This document shows positions 1-12,717 of a stretch of 64,000 nt of DNA, piece after piece; within the stretch, counting starts at the first letter, position 1; every line of letters begins with the position of its first letter. This DNA comes from Streptomyces bluensis. Its GTDB lineage: Bacteria > Actinomycetota > Actinomycetes > Streptomycetales > Streptomycetaceae. The DNA lies in contig NZ_BMVM01000004.1 in the NCBI RefSeq assembly GCF_014650715.1, positions 124,001-188,000 of the forward strand. The letters are read 5' to 3'. A program made the translations under genes and the position numbers. The notes under the pieces are model-generated. The model made no database searches. It was not told the DNA's origin and saw only the letters and a list, made by a program, of their open reading frames with translations.

Positions 1-980
1 GTGACCGGCACGCAAGCGTCCAGTTTACCCATGGCCGCGGGAGCCAACTGCGGGTCCTCGTCGATTTCGAGTCCGACCCCGTGTCCCATCAGCGGTGGGA
101 GGCCTTCCGCATACCCGGCGGAGTCCAGCACCTGACGGGCCGCGCGGTCCACGTCACGGTACGCCGCGCCGGGGGCCAGCGTCTCACGGCCGGAGCGCTG
201 GGCGGCGAAGACCAGGTCGTACAGGTCGATCTGCCAGTCGGCCGGGGATGTGCCGATGACGAAGGTACGCCCGATCTCACAGCGGTACCCGCGGTACGCC
301 GCGCCCAGGCAGACGGAGAGGAAGTCGCCCTCCTCGACGCGGCGGTCGGTGGGGCGGTGCAGGCGACGGCCGGCGTTGGGGCCGGTGGCGACGGAGGTCG
401 CGAAGGCCGGGCCGTCGGCGCCGTGGTCGACGAGCCGGCGCTCCAGTTCCAGGGCGAGATGACGTTCGGTACGGCCGACGAGGATCGACTCCAGCAACTC
501 GCTCAGCGCCTGGTCGGCGATCTCCGCGCCGATCCGCAGGCAGGAGATCTCCTCCTCGTCCTTGACGACGCGCAGCTGCTCGACCATGCCGCCGAGGTCG
601 GCGAGGCGCAGCCGGGGGGCCACCGAGGCGATGGCGCGGTGCCGGGTGACGGTGAGGTGGTGTTCCTCGACCGCGAGTGACTCGGCGCCCTCGGCCGCGG
701 CGAGGTCGGCTGCGGCGACCGCGGGATCACCGCCCGCGCCGGGCAGCGGGCGCACCCGCAACACCTCGTCGGGACGTGCGTCGTGGTCACGCCCGCCACC
801 TGGTGCGTCGCCGCACAGCAGCAGGTCGTCCTCCGTGCCCAGCAGCAGGACGGCGCCCTGGGGTGCGGCCCCCGCGAGATAGCGCACGTTGGCCGGGCGG
901 GTGATGAGCGCGGTCGCGCTGCCGCCCGCGATGCAGTACTCCCGTAGCCGGGCCCGGCGGGCCGCGTACACCTCTGACAT
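1..980 (-). CDS. M24 family metallopeptidase (Xaa-Pro aminopeptidase/dipeptidase-like), 3' end cut off
   Basis: The minus-strand reading from the ATG at 980 gives an uninterrupted protein beginning MSEVYAARRARLREYC that runs off the left edge of the window. The N-terminal half resembles the creatinase-like domain of aminopeptidase P family proteins. It is followed by a pita-bread region (ETLAPGAAYRDVDRAARQVL, then GLPPLMGHGVGLEIDEDP) typical of M24 peptidases, which are cytosolic metal-dependent enzymes cutting X-Pro bonds. The last metal ligands lie beyond the window. The family call rests on overall look; exact specificity cannot be read from the sequence. Confidence 0.82.
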   Translation of the reverse strand, partial: MSEVYAARRARLREYCIAGGSATALITRPANVRYLAGAAPQGAVLLLGTEDDLLLCGDAPGGGRDHDARPDEVLRVRPLPGAGGDPAVAAADLAAAEGAESLAVEEHHLTVTRHRAIASVAPRLRLADLGGMVEQLRVVKDEEEISCLRIGAEIADQALSELLESILVGRTERHLALELERRLVDHGADGPAFATSVATGPNAGRRLHRPTDRRVEEGDFLSVCLGAAYRGYRCEIGRTFVIGTSPADWQIDLYDLVFAAQRSGRETLAPGAAYRDVDRAARQVLDSAGYAEGLPPLMGHGVGLEIDEDPQLAPAAMGKLDACVPV

Positions 981-1074
981 GTGCCGAGCCTATGGGCGGT
1001 GGCCGAATACCGCCGGTCCAGGAGGGCCGGTCGGGCGGCGGCCCGGTGGGTGGGGCACAGCACACGGCGCTGAG

Positions 1075-1128
1075 GCGTGTCCGTACCCATCAGGGGCGCG
1101 GGCGTGTACGTACCCCACCAGGGGCGCA
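1075..1128. repeat. Two imperfect direct repeats of about 27 bp
   Basis: Copies at 1075-1100 and 1102-1128 share GCGTGT, CGTACCC and CAGGGGCGC in the same order with few differences. They lie in the 183-bp spacer between the P-loop ATPase gene and the start of the M24 peptidase, so they could be paired regulator sites or just local duplication. No function is evident. Confidence 0.55.
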
Positions 1129-1163
1129 CGCCCCGGCGATCACGCGCCCTCGGGCCCGCCTCC

Positions 1164-2024
1164 CTACCACTTCGGCGGGCTCGCGATCGACCGGGCCAGT
1201 ACGTCGTCCAGGAGCCGTGCCGTCGCGGGCACATCAAGCTGGGAGTTGTCGATGATGGGCAGCCCGGAGCCGTACCAGCCGGCCATGCGGCCGTGGATGC
1301 GCGCGACCTCCTCGTCGGTGAGGCGGCGGTTGCCCGTGCGCTCGGCGTTGCGCTCCAGGACGATCTCCAGGCCGGGCAACAGCACGACCGGGAGCAGCCC
1401 GGGGCCGACGTGCCGCTTCCAGCCACCGAGACCCACGACCGGGCGGTCCGGGAAGACGGCGTCGTCGAGGATGCAGGAGATGCCGTTCGCCAGGAAGTTA
1501 CGGGCGGCGAAACCGCAGGTGCGGCGGGCGAGACGGTACTGCGCCTCCGAGTGGTCGTTCCACCCGGACTGCGGGTCGGCGAAACCCGAGCGCACCCATT
1601 CGCGGACGTCGTCGAGGCTGATGTGGGCCGTGGGCACCGGGCGGTGGTCCGCCCAGTACTTGGCCACGCTCGTCTTGCCCGCGCCCGCCGGGCCGATGAG
1701 CAGGACCGCGAGCGTGGTGGCCGCCGCGTCGGGCACGCCCGCGGCGGGCGGGGCGCTCGGTATGCCGACGGGGCCGCCCGGTGGCAGTTGCACATGTCCG
1801 GTCATATCCCGCGCGGGCGGGGCGGAGGCGGGTTGCGGCGGTGCGTGGTGCGGGACCTGCGGAGCACCCGGCGGGACCGGTGCTCCGACGAACCCCGGCG
1901 GGGGCGGGGTCGACGGTGCGGGCCCCGGGTGTCCCGGCTGGTGTCCGGCCGGCGACCAGCCGGTCGACGGTCCCTGCCCCGGCTGGTGGGGCGGCGGCAG
2001 CGGAGCTCCCACTGCGTGCTGCAT
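1164..2024 (-). CDS. P-loop ATPase/kinase-like protein with proline-rich N-terminus
   Basis: 286 aa. Residues 1-100 are low-complexity and very rich in Pro, Gly and Ala. They are followed by a kinase-like AAA/P-loop domain with Walker A GPAGAGKTS at 111-119. The remainder (SLDDVREWVRSG, then LLPVVLLPGLEIVLERN) looks like zeta-toxin or nucleotide-kinase type P-loop enzymes. The start at 2024 has GGAG a few bases upstream; an internal ATG at codon 74 is an alternative that would remove most of the Pro-rich part. Substrate unknown. Its start lies just beyond the aroB terminator. Confidence 0.72.
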   Translation of the reverse strand: MQHAVGAPLPPPHQPGQGPSTGWSPAGHQPGHPGPAPSTPPPPGFVGAPVPPGAPQVPHHAPPQPASAPPARDMTGHVQLPPGGPVGIPSAPPAAGVPDAAATTLAVLLIGPAGAGKTSVAKYWADHRPVPTAHISLDDVREWVRSGFADPQSGWNDHSEAQYRLARRTCGFAARNFLANGISCILDDAVFPDRPVVGLGGWKRHVGPGLLPVVLLPGLEIVLERNAERTGNRRLTDEEVARIHGRMAGWYGSGLPIIDNSQLDVPATARLLDDVLARSIASPPKW

Positions 2025-2101
2025 CCGGTGCCACTCCGTCTCGTACAGTCACATTGGCGCTGGCAGGCGGGGCGCTGGCACCCAGTCCCCTCCCGAACGG
2101 T

Positions 2102-2141
2102 ACCGCCCCCGGCCGTCGTTTGGTGAACGGCCGGGGGCGGT
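2102..2141 (-). terminator. Intrinsic terminator of the aroC-aroK-aroB operon
   Basis: Perfect 15-bp inverted repeat (ACCGCCCCCGGCCGT and its complement) around a 10-nt loop, located 53 bp after the aroB stop. There is no long U tract, which is usual for streptomycete terminators. Confidence 0.75.
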
Positions 2142-2194
2142 CCGAAGTGCCCATGCTCACAAGGCGAATCGGGCCTACGGCGTCCCAACGGGCG

Positions 2195-4979
<2,785 letters not shown>

Positions 4980-5188
4980 CGGTGCTCCTCAGTGCTCGCG
5001 CCCTGGTACTGCGTACTGCCCTTGCGTACGCGCGTCCTCGCGTACGGCGACGGCGCCACCGGGTGCGCGGCCCGGGCCCGCCACCTCCGATCCTCCCACG
5101 TCCGGGACCGGGGCCGGTCGCAGGTCCATCAGGCGGACGCGACGGGACCGCAGCCGCGGGCTCCCCGCCCGTGGCGCCATCCGTCCGC

Positions 5189-6031
5189 TCACGCCTCCCG
5201 ACCGGCCAGAGCGTGTTCCCCCGCTTTTCGCATGACGTCCAGCGGGGCCGGGGCACGCCCCGTCATCTGCTCGACCTGGAGCACCGCCTGGTGCACGAGC
5301 AGGTCGAGTCCGCTGACGACAGCGCCGCCGCAGGCGGACCAGCGTGCCGCGAGCGCCGTCGGCCACGGGTCGTAGAGCACGTCGAAGAGGGTCGCGGGCC
5401 GTTCCGGGATGTGCGCGGCCAGTGCGTCGGTCGTGCCGGCCGGGGTGGTGGCGATGACGAGCGGCGCGCCGAGCGCCTGTGCCGCGTCCGCCCAGTCCGC
5501 CGTGCGCACGTCGACGTCGAGCCGCTCGCCCCACTGCCGCATCTCGGCGGCGCGCGCCTCGCTCCGTACGTACGCGACGACCTCACCGGTGCAGATCCGG
5601 GCGAGTGCCGCCAGCGCGGAGGAGGCGGTGGCGCCCGCACCGAGGATCGCGGCCGCGTCCACCTGCTCGATGCCCCGCTCACGCAGGGCGGCGATCATGC
5701 CGGGGATGTCGGTGTTGTCACCGAGGCTCCGCCCGTCCTCGGTGAACACGACGGTGTTGACGGCCTCGACTGAGGCCGCAGTCTCGCTGATCTCGTCGAG
5801 CAGTGGGATGACGGCCCGCTTCAGCGGCATGGTCAGCGACAGCCCGGCCCACTCGGGGCCCAGCTTCCCGAAGAACTCGGCCAGCGCCTCCTCGTCCACC
5901 TCGAAGCGGTCGTACGACCAGTCGTCGAGCCCCAGCGCCGTGTACGCGGCCCGGTGCAGCGCCGGGGAGAGCGAGTGGGCGATCGGGGAGCCGAGGACGG
6001 CGGCTCGGCGCTTGCTGTCGCTGCGGGTCAT
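5189..6031 (-). CDS. aroE: Shikimate dehydrogenase
   Basis: 280 aa. It reduces 3-dehydroshikimate to shikimate with NADPH. Evidence includes the substrate-binding GSPIAHSLSPALH near the N-terminus, LTMPLK with the catalytic lysine, NTDIPG, and the nucleotide-binding LGAGATASSA. The start ATG overlaps the mltG stop (ATGA), so it is cotranscribed with mltG and probably ruvX and alaS rather than with aroC. It is one of several aroE-type homologues actinomycetes can carry. Confidence 0.94.
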   Translation of the reverse strand: MTRSDSKRRAAVLGSPIAHSLSPALHRAAYTALGLDDWSYDRFEVDEEALAEFFGKLGPEWAGLSLTMPLKRAVIPLLDEISETAASVEAVNTVVFTEDGRSLGDNTDIPGMIAALRERGIEQVDAAAILGAGATASSALAALARICTGEVVAYVRSEARAAEMRQWGERLDVDVRTADWADAAQALGAPLVIATTPAGTTDALAAHIPERPATLFDVLYDPWPTALAARWSACGGAVVSGLDLLVHQAVLQVEQMTGRAPAPLDVMRKAGEHALAGREA

Positions 6032-7776
6032 TGTCCGTTCTTCTGTGCTTCGAGGTACTTTTCGCGATTGCGGTTCTGTTCTTCGTTGGTCTCGGCGAAG
6101 AGTGTCTCGTCCTCGCTGATCGAGACGAAGTAATACCAGTTGCCCTTGGCCGGATTGAGGGCCGCCTCGATCGCCACCTGGCCCGGATTGTTGATCGGTC
6201 CGGGCGGCAGACCCTTGATCTTGTAGGTGTTGTACGGGTCGTCGATCTGCCTCAGCTGGTCGACCGATCCCGTGGCCAGCTTGGACTCGCCGCGCAGGTA
6301 GTTCACCGTGGAGTCGAAGTCGAGCAGGCCGTATGTCTCGGTGTTGTCCGGCTTGAGCCGGTTGTACACGACCCTGGCGACCTTTTCGAAGTCGTCCTTT
6401 GACTTGCCCTCCGCCTGGACGAGGCTCGCCACGGTGAGGACCTGGAGCGGAGTGTCGAGGTTCAGCGACCTCGCCTTCTTCTCCAGCCCGAGTTCGGCGT
6501 ATTTCTGCTTGGAGAAATCGACCATTTCCTTCAGGACGTCCTCGGGCTTCATGCCCTTGGACACGGGATAACTGGACGGGTAGAGGAATCCCTCCAGCGG
6601 CTCCTTGATGTCCTGGTTGTCATTGGCCCAGTCCGGAAGGCCGAGGGACTTCCACTCCTTCTTGGCGACCTCCTCGGTCGTGCCCGACTTGACTCCCAGA
6701 CGTTGGTCGATCAGCTCGTAGATCTGGGTGTTGCGCCGCCCCTCGGCGATGACCAGGTTGTTGCGGCTCTCGTCGCTGAGCATGAGCGAGACGGCGCTCG
6801 CGGCGGACATCTCCTTCTTGAGGACGTAGACGCCCGCCTGGATCGTGTCGCCCTCGGCGTTGTTCGCCTGGGCGGTCACGAAGGCGTCGACGCTCTTGAC
6901 GACGCCGGCCTTCTTCAGCGCCTGCCCGATCGCATAACCGTCCGTCCCCTTGGGAATCGTGACGGTCACCGTCTCGCTCGTGCCGTCGCCCGCGTAGTCG
7001 GGAGCCGCGCCGAAACGGCTTTGGTAGAACTGGTAGCCGAAATAACCGACTCCGCCGATGCCGCCGCCGATGACGAGAACGACCACCAGGCAGGCACAGC
7101 CGTTGCGGCGCTTCTTGCCCGCCTTGCCGCCCTTGCCGCCTTTGCCCTTCCGGTCTCCACGTCCCCCGCGGCGGCCCGGCTGGTCGGAGTCGTCGTCATC
7201 GTCGTCGTTGGCGCCCGCGAAGAAGGCGTGCTCGCCCTGATCGGGGCCAGGGTCCCAGTCCGTCTGCGGTGGCTCGGGCTCCGCCCGGCGGCTCGCCCGG
7301 GGCTCCGGCTCCGGTTCCTGCTGTGGGTACGCGTCGTGGCCGCCGTACTGGTCGTGCTGCCCGCCGCCGTACGCGGCGTTCTGCCCCTCGTAGGGGCCCG
7401 TCGGACCGGTGGGGTAGGCGGCCTGGACGTGCTCGTGCGTGCCGGTGTCCCAGCCCCCGCCCTGGTAGTGGTGCTGTCCCTGATCGGGGTACTGCTGGTG
7501 GCCCTGCCCGGGGTGCTGCGGTTGACCCTGCCCGGGGTACTGCGGGTGACCCTGTCCGTCGTAGTACGGGTAATGCTGCTGCGCCTGGCCGTAGTCGGCC
7601 TGCTGGCCGTTGCCCCAGTCGCCGTACTGCGGCTGCTCCGGGTACTGCTGCGGCTGGCCGCCGTAGGGAGGCTGCTGACCCGCGTGGGTCTGCTGTCCTC
7701 CCCATCCGCCGTCCCCGTACAACGGGTCCTCGGGATGCCACGGTTCGGAGCCTGGGCTCCGGCCATACTCAGTCAT
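6028..7776 (-). CDS. mltG: Endolytic murein transglycosylase MltG with long disordered N-terminus
   Basis: 582 aa. Family members are inner-membrane enzymes that cleave nascent glycan strands and so set peptidoglycan strand length. Residues 1-225 are cytoplasmic, dominated by Gln, Gly, Tyr and Pro with repeated QYPGQG-like units, then an acidic D run and a Lys/Gly stretch. One membrane segment spans about 228-248. The extracytoplasmic YceG domain follows, including VQAEGKSKDDFEKVARVVYN with the expected catalytic glutamate and LPPGPINNPG. The start at 7776 has AGGGGATCG just before it. It overlaps aroE. Confidence 0.93.
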   Translation of the reverse strand: MTEYGRSPGSEPWHPEDPLYGDGGWGGQQTHAGQQPPYGGQPQQYPEQPQYGDWGNGQQADYGQAQQHYPYYDGQGHPQYPGQGQPQHPGQGHQQYPDQGQHHYQGGGWDTGTHEHVQAAYPTGPTGPYEGQNAAYGGGQHDQYGGHDAYPQQEPEPEPRASRRAEPEPPQTDWDPGPDQGEHAFFAGANDDDDDDSDQPGRRGGRGDRKGKGGKGGKAGKKRRNGCACLVVVLVIGGGIGGVGYFGYQFYQSRFGAAPDYAGDGTSETVTVTIPKGTDGYAIGQALKKAGVVKSVDAFVTAQANNAEGDTIQAGVYVLKKEMSAASAVSLMLSDESRNNLVIAEGRRNTQIYELIDQRLGVKSGTTEEVAKKEWKSLGLPDWANDNQDIKEPLEGFLYPSSYPVSKGMKPEDVLKEMVDFSKQKYAELGLEKKARSLNLDTPLQVLTVASLVQAEGKSKDDFEKVARVVYNRLKPDNTETYGLLDFDSTVNYLRGESKLATGSVDQLRQIDDPYNTYKIKGLPPGPINNPGQVAIEAALNPAKGNWYYFVSISEDETLFAETNEEQNRNREKYLEAQKNGQ

Positions 7777-7891
7777 CGATCCCCTAGAGCCGCGAGGCGG
7801 CGGTCGCACGGCTCCGCTCCCGTCCCGCCTCGATCTGTGCGGCAGCTGTTCGAATACTGCCGCATCGCGCCGGAACGTTACCGTATCGCGA

Positions 7892-8395
7892 TCAGATGAC
7901 CACTTCGACGGGGTCTCCGGGTGCTGTACCCGACACCCGCTCGGATTCGAGCGCCTGTTGCAGGATGATCACGGCCGCCGCCTGGTCGATCACCGATCTG
8001 CCCTTCTTGGACTTCACGCCGGAGGCGCGCAGTCCCGCACTGGCTGTCACGGTGGTCATCCGCTCGTCCACGAGCCGCACCGGAACGGGGGCGACCATGC
8101 GGGCCAACTCCTGGGCGAAGCCCCTCACTTTGACCGCCGCCGGTCCCTCGCCGCCCTTCAGGGAGCGAGGGAGGCCGACGATCACCTCGATGGGCTCGTA
8201 CTCCTCGACGAGCTGCTTCAACCGGCGCTGCGCGGCCGGGACATCACGTCCCGGAACCGTCTCGACCGGTGTCGCGAGGATCCCGTCGGGGTCGCACGAG
8301 GCGACCCCGATCCGGGCGTCCCCTACATCGATCGCGAGCCGACGCCCCTTGCGCATGTTCACCGTCGATTCCTGCGTGGTTCCATCGGGCGCCAC
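7892..8395 (-). CDS. ruvX: YqgF/RuvX family pre-16S rRNA nuclease or putative Holliday junction resolvase
   Basis: 167 aa from the GTG at 8395, or 154 aa from the ATG at 8356, which has AGGAA upstream and starts right at the domain (MRKGRRLAIDVGDARIG). The RNase H-like fold is shown by AIDVGDARIGVA with the first acidic residue, VGLPRSLKGGEG and LVDERMTT. Homologues mature the 16S rRNA 5' end and were earlier proposed as resolvases. It lies 18 bp after alaS, as in many actinomycetes, and before mltG. Confidence 0.93.
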   Translation of the reverse strand: MAPDGTTQESTVNMRKGRRLAIDVGDARIGVASCDPDGILATPVETVPGRDVPAAQRRLKQLVEEYEPIEVIVGLPRSLKGGEGPAAVKVRGFAQELARMVAPVPVRLVDERMTTVTASAGLRASGVKSKKGRSVIDQAAAVIILQQALESERVSGTAPGDPVEVVI

Positions 8396-8413
8396 CTGGC
8401 CGTCTGTCGGGCT

Positions 8414-11086
8414 CTACTTGGCCGTCTCTGAGACCAGGCGCTCGACCGCGTCGACGGCCTCGCCGACGGCGGCCGGGTTCTGGCCGCCGCCCTGGGCGAC
8501 GTCCGGCTTGCCGCCACCGCCGCCGCCGAGGGTCTTGGCGGCCGTACGGACCAGGTCGCCGGCCTTCAGACCGCGCTCGCGGGCGGCCTCGTTGGTGGCG
8601 ATGACCGTCAGCGGCTTGCCGTTGTTCACCGTGAACAGGGCGACCACGGCGGCCCGGCCGCCCGGGATGCGGCCGCGTACGTCGAGGACCAGCCTGCGCA
8701 GGTCGTCCGGGGTCGTGCCGTCCGGGACCTGTCCGGTGACCAGTGCGACGCCCCGCACGTCCTTGGCGGACTCGGCGAGCCCGGCGGCGGCCTGGAGGAC
8801 CTTCTCGGCGCGGAACTTCTCGATCTCCTTCTCGGCGTCCTTCAGCTTGCCGAGCATGGCGGAGACCTTCTCCGGGAGCTCCTCGGGGCGCCCCTTGATC
8901 AGTTCCTGGAGCTGGGCCACGACCGTGTGCTCACGGGCCAGGAAGTTGTAGGCGTCGACGCCGACCAGGGCCTCGATACGGCGCACTCCGGAGCCGATCG
9001 AGGACTCACCGAGGAGCTTGACCAGGCCCAGCTGGGCGGTGTTGTGGACGTGGGTGCCGCCGCACAGCTCCTTGGAGAAGTCGCCGATGGTGACGACACG
9101 GACACGGTCGCCGTACTTCTCGCCGAACTCGGCGATGGCGCCCTGCTTCTTGGCCTCGTCGATGCCCATGACCTCGGCGTGCACGTCGAGATCGCGGGCG
9201 AGGACCTCGTTGATCTTCTGCTCGACATCGGTCATCACGGCCGTCGGCACCGCGGACGGCGAACCGAAGTCGAAGCGGAACCGGCCCGGCTGGTTCTCGG
9301 AACCGGCCTGGGCGGCCGTCGGGCCGAGGGCGTCGCGCAGGGCCTGGTGGGTGAGGTGGGTGGCCGAGTGGGCGCGGGCGATGGCCTTGCGGCGGCGGGA
9401 GTCGATCGAGGCGTGGGCCGTGGCGCCGACGGTGACCTCGCCGACCTGGACGACGCCCTTGTGGACGTACACACCCGGGACCGGCTTCTGGCAGTCACGG
9501 ACCTCGATGACGGCACCGGAGTCCACCTTGATCCGGCCGGTGTCGCCGATCTGGCCGCCGCCCTCGGCGTAGAACGGCGTGCGGTCGAGGACGATCTCGA
9601 CCTCGTCGCCCTCGGTGGCGGCGGGCGAGGACAGACCGTCGACGAGGATGCCGACGACCCTGGACTCGCCCTCGGTGTGCGCGTAGCCGATGAAGTCGGT
9701 CTCACCGGAGGAGTCGGCGATCTCGCGGTAGGCGCCGAGGTCGGCGTGGCCGGTCTTCTTGGCCCGGGCGTCGGCCTTGGCGCGCTCCCGCTGCTCCTTC
9801 ATCAGGCGGCGGAAGCCCTCCTCGTCCACGGACAGGCCCTGCTCGGCGGCCATTTCGAGGGTGAGGTCGATCGGGAAGCCCCAGGTGTCGTGGAGCAGGA
9901 AGGCCTTGTCGCCGGGCAGGACGGTGGAGCCGGCGGCCTTGATCTCGGTCACGGCGGTGTCGAGGACGTTGGTGCCGGAGTTCAGCGTCTTGAGGAAGCG
10001 GGCCTCCTCGGCGAGGGCGACCTTCTCGATGCGCTCGCGGTCGGTGACGAGCTCGGGGTACTGCTGGCCCATCGTCTCGATGACGGTGTCGATCAGGTCC
10101 TTCACGACGGGCCCCGTGGCACCGAGGAGCCGCATGTTGCGGATGGCGCGGCGCATGATGCGGCGCAGGACGTAGCCGCGGCCCTCGTTGCCGGGGGTGA
10201 CTCCGTCGCCGATGAGCATCACGGAGGTGCGCATGTGGTCGGTGACCACGCGCAGGGACACGTCGGAGGCGTGGGCGGCGCCGTAGCGGACGCCGGTGAG
10301 CTCCGTGGCCTTGTTGATGACGGCCATGGAGGTGTCGATCTCGTACATGTTCTGCACGCCCTGCAGAATCATGGCGAGACGCTCCAGGCCGAGGCCCGTG
10401 TCGATGTTCTTGGCGGGCAGTTCACCGAGGATCGGGAAGTCCTCCTTGCCGGTGCCCTCGCCACGCTCGTACTGCATGAAGACCAGGTTCCAGATCTCCA
10501 CGTACCGCTCGTCGTTGACGGCGGGGCCGCCCTCCTCGCCGAACTCCGGCCCGCGGTCGTAGTTGATCTCGGAACACGGGCCGCAGGGGCCGGGGACGCC
10601 CATGGACCAGAAGTTGGGGCCCATGCCCAGGCGCTGGATGCGCTCGGCGGGGACGCCGACGACGTCGCGCCAGATGCGCTCGGCCTCGTCGTCCTCCTTG
10701 TAGACGGTGATCCAGAGCTTCTCCGGGTCCAGGCCGTAGCCCCCCTTGTCCTGGGGGCTGGTGAGCAGCTCCCAGGCGTAGGTGATGGCGCCTTCCTTGA
10801 AGTAGTCGCCGAAGGAGAAGTTGCCGCACATCTGGAAGAACGTGCCGTGCCGGGTGGTCTTGCCCACCTCTTCGATGTCCGGCGTGCGCACGCACTTCTG
10901 GACGCTGGTGGCGCGGGGGGACGGCGGCGTGGTCTCGCCCAGGAAGTAGGGCTTGAAGGGCACCATGCCGGCGTTGACGAGGAGCAGAGTCGGGTCGTCC
11001 GCGATGAGCGACGCCGAAGGGACGACGGTGTGACCGCGCTCCTCGAAGAAGCTCAACCAGCGGCGGCGGATTTCAGCCGACTCCAT
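8414..11086 (-). CDS. alaS: Alanyl-tRNA synthetase
   Basis: 890 aa, usual length. It charges tRNA-Ala and edits mischarged Ser and Gly. The class II core begins near [20 protein letters not shown]. The editing domain has the zinc/catalytic HSATHLTHQ motif and the CGGTHVHNT motif, and a DHHA1-type C-terminal domain ends with glycine-rich [16 protein letters not shown]. The start codon shares one base with the stop of the upstream DUF6167-type gene (TGATG). Confidence 0.98.
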   Translation of the reverse strand: MESAEIRRRWLSFFEERGHTVVPSASLIADDPTLLLVNAGMVPFKPYFLGETTPPSPRATSVQKCVRTPDIEEVGKTTRHGTFFQMCGNFSFGDYFKEGAITYAWELLTSPQDKGGYGLDPEKLWITVYKEDDEAERIWRDVVGVPAERIQRLGMGPNFWSMGVPGPCGPCSEINYDRGPEFGEEGGPAVNDERYVEIWNLVFMQYERGEGTGKEDFPILGELPAKNIDTGLGLERLAMILQGVQNMYEIDTSMAVINKATELTGVRYGAAHASDVSLRVVTDHMRTSVMLIGDGVTPGNEGRGYVLRRIMRRAIRNMRLLGATGPVVKDLIDTVIETMGQQYPELVTDRERIEKVALAEEARFLKTLNSGTNVLDTAVTEIKAAGSTVLPGDKAFLLHDTWGFPIDLTLEMAAEQGLSVDEEGFRRLMKEQRERAKADARAKKTGHADLGAYREIADSSGETDFIGYAHTEGESRVVGILVDGLSSPAATEGDEVEIVLDRTPFYAEGGGQIGDTGRIKVDSGAVIEVRDCQKPVPGVYVHKGVVQVGEVTVGATAHASIDSRRRKAIARAHSATHLTHQALRDALGPTAAQAGSENQPGRFRFDFGSPSAVPTAVMTDVEQKINEVLARDLDVHAEVMGIDEAKKQGAIAEFGEKYGDRVRVVTIGDFSKELCGGTHVHNTAQLGLVKLLGESSIGSGVRRIEALVGVDAYNFLAREHTVVAQLQELIKGRPEELPEKVSAMLGKLKDAEKEIEKFRAEKVLQAAAGLAESAKDVRGVALVTGQVPDGTTPDDLRRLVLDVRGRIPGGRAAVVALFTVNNGKPLTVIATNEAARERGLKAGDLVRTAAKTLGGGGGGKPDVAQGGGQNPAAVGEAVDAVERLVSETAK

Positions 11087-11442
11087 CAGTGGTCCTCATT
11101 CCGGTTGTACGAGTACGCCGTCCCCTCGACGACGTACGTCTTCGGCTTGTTGCGGTTCTCGATCGCGGCGTGACGCCGGGGTGCCGGGAGTTCGTGGTCG
11201 GCGGTCGCGTTCAGGCCGAGCGCGTCGCCGAGTTCGGCCTCGCGCTCGGCCATGCCGTCGCGGACGTCGAGTGCGAAGCCGACCGCACGGTCCTTGAGCC
11301 GCTGGCCCGTCTCGATCGCCTTGTTCGCCGCCGTCGCGGCGAGACTCTCGGGGGTCAGCTGCCTCAGCTTGCGGTTGACCTTGGTGGTGGCCCACACGCC
11401 CGCGGCTGCGCCGGCGGTGAACCAGAAGGTACGGCGGAACAT
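11086..11442 (-). CDS. Small conserved actinobacterial protein (DUF6167-like)
   Basis: 118 aa. It opens with [23 protein letters not shown], a short hydrophobic stretch that may insert in the membrane, followed by a charged, probably helical region and a basic tail ending NRNEDH. The protein resembles the DUF6167 family found next to alaS in streptomycetes; no activity is known. It is sandwiched between a DUF948-type gene (3-bp gap) and alaS (1-base overlap), so it is part of the same operon. Confidence 0.85.
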   Translation of the reverse strand: MFRRTFWFTAGAAAGVWATTKVNRKLRQLTPESLAATAANKAIETGQRLKDRAVGFALDVRDGMAEREAELGDALGLNATADHELPAPRRHAAIENRNKPKTYVVEGTAYSYNRNEDH

Positions 11443-11445
11443 CGG

Positions 11446-11892
11446 TCAGTCCTTCTTGTCCCGGGTGTTCCGCTTCCCCCGCCGCGCGGACGGGATGGTG
11501 CGGCCCACGATCACGGTGCGTCGGGGCGTCTTGGTGGCGGGCTCGTCCTCACGGCGGCCCATGGCGCGGCGCACGCCATAGCCGAACGCCGCCACCTTGA
11601 CCAGGGGGCCACCGAAGGTGGACGCGACGGTGGTGGAGAGCGCCGACGCGTTGGACGTGACCTCCTGGACGTCCGAGGCGATCGCGTCGACCCGGTCGAT
11701 CTGGGTCTGCGCGGAGCGGACCGCCTCGGAGGCGTCGGCGAGGAGCGGGACGGCCTGGTCGGTCACGTCCGCGACGAGCTTGGTGGTCGCCTTGAGCGTC
11801 TGGGCCAGCCTCGCCAGTGCGACGGCGAGGAAGGAGACCAGGATCGCCCAGAAGACGGCCACCAGGATCCCGGCCACCTCTCCACCGGACAC
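11446..11892 (-). CDS. DUF948 domain membrane protein
   Basis: 148 aa from the GTG at 11892 (MSGGEVAGILVAVFW). There is one N-terminal membrane helix at about 5-28, then a long helical region (LADASEAVRSAQTQIDRVDA) typical of DUF948 proteins, and a basic tail. Members are thought to be envelope-associated; a role is not established. The GTG start has AGGGAG about 11 bp upstream; an open frame extends further upstream but looks non-coding. Confidence 0.83.
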   Translation of the reverse strand: MSGGEVAGILVAVFWAILVSFLAVALARLAQTLKATTKLVADVTDQAVPLLADASEAVRSAQTQIDRVDAIASDVQEVTSNASALSTTVASTFGGPLVKVAAFGYGVRRAMGRREDEPATKTPRRTVIVGRTIPSARRGKRNTRDKKD

Positions 11893-12017
11893 GTGTGCAC
11901 CCGCTCCCTGGAACACGTCGGAACATGCCTGAACGTCGAAAAGTCGTGCCCCCGAGCCTATCGCGCCGGGGGCGCCCCTCCGTACCGCATTACCTGGCTC
12001 CGGCCGAAGAGTGCGAG

Positions 12018-12061
12018 AGCCCGCCGTCCCGTCCGCCACGGAGGCGGGGAGACGACGGGCT
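12018..12061 (-). terminator. Probable terminator after rpsD
   Basis: Imperfect inverted repeat (AGCCCG...CGGGCT arms of about 20 nt) about 40 bp after the rpsD stop, with a short ACGG loop. Several mismatches lower the confidence. Confidence 0.5.
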
Positions 12062-12102
12062 GACGCACGGGACGTACTACGTCCGCTCGCGCTGTGGGGC
12101 GA

Positions 12103-12717
12103 TCAGCGGGCGTAGTACTCGACGACGAGCTGCTCGTCGCAGATCACCGGGATCTCCTTGCGGTTCGGCTCGCGGTCCAGGCGGAACGCCAGGGCCTTGA
12201 GGTTCACCTGGAGGTAGCGCGGGGTCTCGCCGTCGGCAGCGAAGCCGCCCTCGCGGGCAACCTCGAACAGCGGCTTCTGGCGGCTGCGCTCACGGACCAT
12301 GACGACGTCGTCCGGCTTGACGCGGAAGGACGGCTTGTCGACCTTGTGGCCGTTGACCTCGATGTGGCCGTGGGTGACCATCTGGCGGGCCTGGTAGATG
12401 GTGCGGGCGATGCCCGAACGCAGAACCAGGGCGTCGAGACGACGCTCCAGCTCGATGATCAGGGCCTCACCGGTCTTGCCCTGGACCTTGGAGGCACGCT
12501 CGTAGGCGCGGACGAGCTGGCGCTCGGACACGTCGTACTGCGCACGCAGGCGCTGCTTCTCCAGCAGACGGACCTTGTAGTCCGAGTTCTGCTTGCGGCC
12601 GCGGCCGTGCTCGCCCGGCGGGTAGGGGCGGGCCTCGAAGTACTTGACGGCCTTCGGGGTCAGCGCGATGCCGAGGGCACGCGACTTCTTGACCTTGGGG
12701 CGGGACTGGTTCGCCAC
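12103..12717 (-). CDS. rpsD: 30S ribosomal protein S4
   Basis: 204 aa, GTG start preceded by AGGAAAAG. S4 binds 16S rRNA early in 30S assembly. The N-terminus [21 protein letters not shown] and the S4 RNA-binding domain ([20 protein letters not shown], then [15 protein letters not shown]) are clear. It stands alone rather than in the alpha operon with rpoA, which is normal for streptomycetes. Sequence conservation makes the call certain. Confidence 0.98.
   Translation of the reverse strand: MANQSRPKVKKSRALGIALTPKAVKYFEARPYPPGEHGRGRKQNSDYKVRLLEKQRLRAQYDVSERQLVRAYERASKVQGKTGEALIIELERRLDALVLRSGIARTIYQARQMVTHGHIEVNGHKVDKPSFRVKPDDVVMVRERSRQKPLFEVAREGGFAADGETPRYLQVNLKALAFRLDREPNRKEIPVICDEQLVVEYYAR

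Noticed and set aside
8927..11173. Very long open frame on the plus strand across alaS
   Set aside because: It is the mirror image of the alaS coding strand in G+C-rich DNA; the minus strand has clear alanyl-tRNA synthetase motifs.
11893..12039. Extended N-terminus for the DUF948 protein
   Set aside because: The upstream part of the frame is Arg/Gly-rich with no similarity, and the GTG at 11892 starts directly before the membrane helix.
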